DNA from: Clostridia bacterium | GTDB lineage: Bacteria > Bacillota > Clostridia > Christensenellales > Borkfalkiaceae | DNA: 10,456 bases | Assembly (NCBI GenBank): GCA_029063275.1 | Contig: JAIDOO010000176.1 | Location: 1 to 10,456 of the forward strand | Direction of reading: 5' to 3' | Shown here: positions 7,044 through 10,456 of the stretch, piece by piece | Layout: every line of letters starts with the position of its first letter | Numbering within the stretch: position 1 is the stretch's first letter | Made by a program: the position numbers and the translations under genes | Notes under the pieces: model-generated | Database searches by the model: none | Told to the model about the DNA's origin: nothing | What the model saw: only the letters and a program-made list of their open reading frames with translations

Positions 7044-7052
7044 TGATAAAAT
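7044..7052 (+). promoter_or_regulatory. Extended -10 promoter of the XRE regulator gene
   Basis: TGATAAAAT reads as an extended -10 element (TG, one base, then TAAAAT, five of six consensus bases). No convincing -35 lies 16-18 bases upstream. The -10 ends 7 bases before the A of the ATG at 7059, so transcription would begin at or beside the start codon. Confidence 0.45.
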
Positions 7053-7058
7053 TATTTT

Positions 7059-7262
7059 ATGAAATTAAACGAACGCTTGAAAAATTTGCGGGCTGAAAGA
7101 CATATAGGACAAATACAGCTTGCAAAAGAAACAGGTTTGAGTAAATCCTCAATCGCAAGATGGGAGCTTGGGTTATCGGAACCAAACGCCTCGGCGTTAG
7201 CTGTACTTGCAAAATATTTCAACGTTTCGGTTGATTATTTAATTGGGCTTATAGATTATTAA
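7059..7262 (+). CDS. Small XRE/Cro-type helix-turn-helix regulator
   Basis: This 67-residue protein is a single HTH_3/XRE DNA-binding domain with no effector or dimerisation domain. The recognition region covers about residues 17-37 (QIQLAKETGLSKSSIARWE), followed by the typical EPNASALAVLAKYFNVSVDYLIGL. Such proteins usually bind palindromic operators as dimers and often repress their own promoter. It is the only complete plus-strand gene in the window, divergent from the small transcript and from plsX, and it looks more A/T-rich than its neighbours, which may mean horizontal acquisition. No ribosome binding site precedes the ATG, and a -10 element ends 7 bases before it, so the mRNA may be leaderless. 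The partner or target is not known from sequence. It ends 14 bases before the hairpin at 7276-7311. Confidence 0.9.
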   Translation: MKLNERLKNLRAERHIGQIQLAKETGLSKSSIARWELGLSEPNASALAVLAKYFNVSVDYLIGLIDY

Positions 7263-7275
7263 ACTTAAAATATTT

Positions 7276-7318
7276 AAACCGCACGCAACGGTCAACCGTT
7301 GCGTGCGGTTTCATTTTT
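7276..7318 (+). terminator. Intrinsic terminator between the convergent XRE and VanW-like genes
   Basis: A 16-bp perfect stem (7276-7291 with 7296-7311) closes a 4-base loop. Plus-strand reading gives TTTCATTTTT after the stem, which suits termination of the XRE gene. Minus-strand reading gives TTTAAATATTTT, so it may act in both directions. The stop codon of the VanW-like gene (7292-7294) lies in the loop, and that gene's last codons form one arm of the stem. Confidence 0.8.
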
Positions 7319-8581
7319 ATCTACCTCTTCTTCCGCCGTGTCTGAAACTAAAACTATTTTTTTGATAGGCGCGTATTTGTCGCGGCGGACAAGCTTTCGT
7401 TTTATTACCGAGCCTTTGCGCTTGACGGTAAGATAGCCCGCGCTTTCCGTTCCGTCTTTGCCGTCCTTGACCAGAGTATAATCCTCGGTAATCTCCTCGG
7501 GCGCGGGGATTGTGCCCGTTACTTCCGAGTTGTAAAAATATTCGTTGCCGTCCCCCCTGCCGTACACGTCGAAAGCGACATAGTTTTTTCCCGTGCGCGC
7601 GCGTATATATAATGTCGTGCCCGTAACGTTTTTAAATTTAAGGTCAAAATAATTTCCGCTGACCATTGCGTCGCACGACGGCGGAACGTAGCTCACCGAC
7701 AGCGAGTGAGGGTGATACTCGCAAATTTCGCAACCGCAAAGAAGCGCCGCATTGTAAAGGGTAGTGCTAACCTGGCATACTCCGCCTCCTATGCCCTCTA
7801 CAAATTCGCCCTTTTCTATAATCTTTGCAGGTTGAAAGCCCCTTTTTGCGGTACGCTCGCCGACCGTTTGGTTAAACGAAAAAACTTCGCCGTTTTTTAA
7901 AATACTGCCGTTAATTGTGCCTGCGGCAAGGCGGATATTGTGCGAGCGCGTTTCGTTGCCGCCGTCGAAATATGTTACAAAAGTCGAAAGTCTGCGCGTA
8001 TCGTACCTTACCTGCCTTAAATCATTTTGCCGTTTTACCGTTTCGGTCTTTACGCGCACATCTTCGAACCCGCCCGAAAGCGAGCGTTTTATATCGTTTA
8101 TAAGCTTGTTTTTATCAGCTGTGCAACCGTCAGCACCCTCAAAATAGGTAAATGGCGCGCCCTCGGAGTTAAAAATCGCGTATGGCTCTACCTTTTGCCG
8201 ACTTTCGTTATTGCATATTATATCAACCGTTTCGCTGAGTCCGTTAAGGTAATAGCTGACCTGCGCCGTATAGCTTTTGCCTTTTTTTACCGATTTGATA
8301 AGGTTTTGCAAATTGTCCTTATAGCTTATTTCGGGATAAGTAAAACGGTATTCGTTTGCGTCGCCTACGACGGTAAGCCCGGTTTGTTTTAACTCGGCTA
8401 CAATTGCTTCGCGGACGAGCGCGACGGCGCTTTGAGGGGATTTGCCGCCCACCGCTATTCCGTTGATTTCAACGCTGGACGGAACTCGCCCGAAAAATCC
8501 GCAACCGAAAAAAATTAAGCCCGCCGAAAAGGCGGGCGCTAAAATAAGGATATTTAACTTTAAAATACTCGTTTTTTTCAA
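7292..8581 (-). CDS. VanW-family envelope protein
   Basis: The 429-residue protein begins with a basic, hydrophobic signal or anchor segment (about 5-30), so it is probably exported or membrane-tethered. A Cys at 27 follows FFG, a poor lipobox. Residues about 38-190 resemble the putative peptidoglycan-binding region often found before VanW. Residues about 198-330 form the VanW domain, with GEVFSFNQTVGERTAKRGF (231-249) and GGGVCQVSTTLYNA (265-278), followed by the HPHSLSVSYVP region. A basic C-terminal segment follows. VanW was named from a vancomycin-resistance cluster, but its biochemical role is unresolved and most members are unrelated to resistance. The likely start is TTG at 8581, overlapping the PHP gene stop (TTGA); no ATG occurs nearby downstream. 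Two features are odd: a terminator-like hairpin in the signal region, and a stop codon inside the downstream terminator loop. Confidence 0.88.
   Translation of the reverse strand: MKKTSILKLNILILAPAFSAGLIFFGCGFFGRVPSSVEINGIAVGGKSPQSAVALVREAIVAELKQTGLTVVGDANEYRFTYPEISYKDNLQNLIKSVKKGKSYTAQVSYYLNGLSETVDIICNNESRQKVEPYAIFNSEGAPFTYFEGADGCTADKNKLINDIKRSLSGGFEDVRVKTETVKRQNDLRQVRYDTRRLSTFVTYFDGGNETRSHNIRLAAGTINGSILKNGEVFSFNQTVGERTAKRGFQPAKIIEKGEFVEGIGGGVCQVSTTLYNAALLCGCEICEYHPHSLSVSYVPPSCDAMVSGNYFDLKFKNVTGTTLYIRARTGKNYVAFDVYGRGDGNEYFYNSEVTGTIPAPEEITEDYTLVKDGKDGTESAGYLTVKRKGSVIKRKLVRRDKYAPIKKIVLVSDTAEEEVDKNETARNG
8508..8537 (-). other. Terminator-like hairpin inside the VanW-like signal segment
   Basis: In minus-strand RNA a 7-bp GC-only stem (8537-8531 with 8525-8519, GCCCGCC and GGCGGGC) closes a 5-base loop and is followed by UUAA and seven Us (8514-8508). 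It lies about 45 bases into the coding sequence, over codons for APAFSAGLIFF. It could reduce read-through from recF and the PHP gene, or it may be a by-product of a hydrophobic signal sequence. The four bases between stem and U run weaken it as a terminator. Confidence 0.35.
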
Positions 8582-9402
8582 ATCTTCAGTTTTTCCGCAA
8601 GCGTCCCTTCCGCATAGAATACGGGGGTGCCGATTTTTCTGTTTCCACTCGGATAATGGGTATCGGAACCGCCCGTAACTAAAAGGTGCAGGGCGTTTGC
8701 CGTCTCCTTATAGTATGCCGTCTCAATAGCAGTATGCGCAGAATACACCGCTTCTATCCCGTCAAGTCCGCAAGCTTTCATTCTTTGTATAAGCTTTAAA
8801 AGCTCGTCGGCGGGCATATCTATTCTTCCAGGGTGCGCCAGAGAGGAAAAGCCTCCGCAGGCTTTTATAACTTCCACCGCGCGTTCGGGGGTCGGTCTTG
8901 CGATATTGGAAAAGGCGGGCTTGCCCCGATTAAGATATTTATTGTAAAAATCGAACGGCGAGCCGTATCCTTTTTTCGAAGCGGCGTAAGCTATGTGCAT
9001 AACGTGCAAGGGGATATTTTTTACAGCTTGCTCTTTTTTGACCTCTTCCATTGAAAGACGCACGCCGCATTTGTTCAGCTTGGAAATAATATCTTCCGCC
9101 CGTTGCATCGAGCCGTCAGAAAGCTCTTTTGAAAAAGCTTTGTATTCGTTGCTGTTTTTATCGAGCCCGTAGCCGAGGGTGTGGATTTTAGTTAAGCCGT
9201 CGTAGGCGGAAATTTCTATCCCCTCGACAAACCCGATACCGCGTGCGGCGCAGCATTTTGCCGTCTCGCCGCAACCGAGCATATTGTCGTGGTCGGTAAG
9301 GGCGATAAGCTCAACGCCGTTTGCGGCGGCGGATTTTGCTATATCCTCGGGGGATAAAAGTCCGTCCGAAAAATATGAATGAACGTGTAAATCCGCCCTC
9401 AT
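8578..9402 (-). CDS. PHP-domain metal-dependent phosphoesterase
   Basis: The 274 residues form a polymerase-and-histidinol-phosphatase fold with its metal-binding motifs in order: DLHVHSYFSDG (4-14), TDHD (36-39), GIEIS with Glu63, His74, AHPGR with His190, and GGSDTHYP with Asp247 and His249. This layout matches the stand-alone PHP hydrolases related to E. coli YciV/RNase AM and to 3',5'-nucleotide phosphatases, which use two or three metal ions to cleave phosphate esters. Nucleotide, RNA-end or sugar phosphate substrates are all possible. The start overlaps the recF stop by 4 bases (ATGA), and the stop overlaps the start of the VanW-like gene, so it is probably translated by coupling. Placement directly after recF hints at a nucleic-acid substrate, but that is only context. 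Confidence 0.9.
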   Translation of the reverse strand: MRADLHVHSYFSDGLLSPEDIAKSAAANGVELIALTDHDNMLGCGETAKCCAARGIGFVEGIEISAYDGLTKIHTLGYGLDKNSNEYKAFSKELSDGSMQRAEDIISKLNKCGVRLSMEEVKKEQAVKNIPLHVMHIAYAASKKGYGSPFDFYNKYLNRGKPAFSNIARPTPERAVEVIKACGGFSSLAHPGRIDMPADELLKLIQRMKACGLDGIEAVYSAHTAIETAYYKETANALHLLVTGGSDTHYPSGNRKIGTPVFYAEGTLAEKLKI

Positions 9403-10456
9403 TGCTTTATCTTGCCGCCCTCCACCTTTATTTTATGCGTTTCCTTGCCGTACAATACGCGCTCGGCGTGGGTGCAGGTCAATACGGTCTGCAAACCCTG
9501 CGTACGTCCTACGAGTTTTTTTCTTCTGGGCAAGTCGAGCTCGCTCATAACGTCGTCCAGGACAAGCACGGGATATTCGCCAGAAAGTTTTTTGAAAATT
9601 TCGACCTCGGCAAGCTTTATCGCAAGAGCCGCCGTTCTCGTCTGACCCTGGGACGCAAAATTCTTTGCATCGGTGCCGTCGATTATTATATCCAAATCGT
9701 CCCTGTGCGGACCGGACGCGGTGAAGCCCAGTCTTATATCCCTGTCGTAGTTTGCGGAAAGCTCGGCAAAAAGCCTTTCCGAAAGCTGTTTTTCGTCGCC
9801 CTTGTATTTTTTTTCGGGTTTGACTTCCAACCGTTCGGCGCCGTCGGTAAGATACGAATGTATTTCCGCGGCTACGGGCGAAAGCATTTCAACGAACTCG
9901 GCGCGCTTAGAAGCGATTACCGCCGCGTACTTGCAGAGCTGTTCATCCCAGACGGGCAGGGTTTCGTATACAAGCGACAAATCCCTGTTCTTTAAAAGGT
10001 TATTGCGCTGTTCCAAAATTTTGTTATAGCGCGAAAGCGCGACGAAGTACGGACGGGAAAGCTGAGATATGGAAACGTTTAAAAATCTGCGCCGCTCGTC
10101 GGGACCGTCCTGTATTAACCTCAACTCGTGCGGAGAAAAGAAAACGCTGTAAATATTTCCAAGAATGTCCGCATTACGCGTGATTTTGTTGCCGTTTAAT
10201 TTGACCTCTCTTCCGCTCTCGGTTATCTTTGCGGATATTTCGATTTCGCCGTACATACCCTCGGCAACGGCTGAAATTTCGGCGCAATCACAGCCGTGGC
10301 GGATAAGCTGTTTTTCACGCCTGCACCTGGGCGAAGTGCCTGTGCAAAGATAAAACAGATCCTCGGCACAATTAGTCTTTCCCTGCGCGTTTTTGCCGAA
10401 AAGAACGTTGAGCCCTTCGCCGAAGGTTATACTTTCGTTTTCGTAATTTCTGAAAT
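9399..10456 (-). CDS. recF: DNA replication and repair protein RecF (5' end off the window)
   Basis: RecF is an SMC-like ATPase that binds single/double-strand junctions at gaps and, with RecO and RecR, loads RecA. The frame is open to the right edge, giving 352 residues; only about the first ten should be missing, because the visible part begins FRNYENESITFGEGLNVL, where RecF proteins normally have their first strand and FRNY motif. Walker A is GKNAQGKTN (20-28 of the visible part). The helical lobe includes FFSPHELRLIQDGPDERRRF. The signature SQGQTRTAALAIKLAE and Walker B PVLVLDDVMSELD lie near the C-terminus. An internal ATG at 10256 is not the start, since Walker A lies upstream of it. 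The stop overlaps the PHP gene. recF often sits with dnaA-dnaN-gyrB, but no such gene is visible downstream here. Confidence 0.97.
   Translation of the reverse strand, partial: FRNYENESITFGEGLNVLFGKNAQGKTNCAEDLFYLCTGTSPRCRREKQLIRHGCDCAEISAVAEGMYGEIEISAKITESGREVKLNGNKITRNADILGNIYSVFFSPHELRLIQDGPDERRRFLNVSISQLSRPYFVALSRYNKILEQRNNLLKNRDLSLVYETLPVWDEQLCKYAAVIASKRAEFVEMLSPVAAEIHSYLTDGAERLEVKPEKKYKGDEKQLSERLFAELSANYDRDIRLGFTASGPHRDDLDIIIDGTDAKNFASQGQTRTAALAIKLAEVEIFKKLSGEYPVLVLDDVMSELDLPRRKKLVGRTQGLQTVLTCTHAERVLYGKETHKIKVEGGKIKQ

Noticed and set aside
7292..8581. The VanW-like gene as a vancomycin-resistance determinant.
   Set aside because: VanW homologues are widespread in clostridia outside resistance clusters, and no vanA/B-type ligase, vanH, vanX or two-component genes are present.
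9321..9995. A 224-codon plus-strand open frame opposite recF.
   Set aside because: It is antisense to clearly conserved RecF coding sequence, shows no recognisable motif and has no ribosome binding site; it is a by-product of codon bias on the other strand.
10165..10256. The internal ATG at 10256 as the start of recF.
   Set aside because: The same frame stays open to the right edge and contains the RecF FRNY motif and Walker A upstream of that codon.

Overview
The window looks like chromosomal DNA from a Bacillota (Firmicutes) bacterium, probably an uncultured clostridial lineage. The reasons are a full-length bacterial SMC, the gene run plsX-rnc-smc-ftsY, a VanW-family surface protein, GGAG-type ribosome binding sites and near-consensus sigma-A promoters. 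The placement is an inference from gene content and order; no rRNA is present.

Layout from left to right. Bases 1-47 hold the last codons of a plus-strand gene that converges on a minus-strand operon. That operon reads right to left from about 6908 to 85: plsX (phospholipid synthesis), rnc (RNase III), smc (chromosome condensation), ftsY (SRP receptor) and a maltose/galactoside-type O-acetyltransferase. Its genes overlap or lie within 17 bases of each other. A strong promoter precedes plsX and a GC-rich hairpin with a U-rich tail ends the unit. Bases 6852-7058 are a compact regulatory island. It holds the plsX promoter, what looks like an independent minus-strand small transcript of about 80 nt ending in a 19-bp hairpin, that transcript's promoter with a palindrome between -35 and -10, and the promoter of a divergent 67-residue XRE/Cro-type regulator (7059-7262). 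A 16-bp terminator hairpin then separates the regulator from a second minus-strand cluster, recF - PHP-domain hydrolase - VanW-like protein, in which each gene overlaps the next by 4 bases. recF runs off the right edge.

Most genes are housekeeping: lipid acylation, RNA processing, chromosome structure, membrane targeting and DNA repair. Two things deserve a second look. The first is the XRE regulator facing a small-RNA transcription unit whose promoter spacer is an 8-bp inverted repeat; this is the best candidate for an undescribed regulatory module. The second is the RNase III, which has Ser where a metal-binding Asp is expected and changes at two other usually conserved positions. No CRISPR array, insertion sequence, tRNA or rRNA was seen. 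No stretch longer than about 210 bases lacks a gene.
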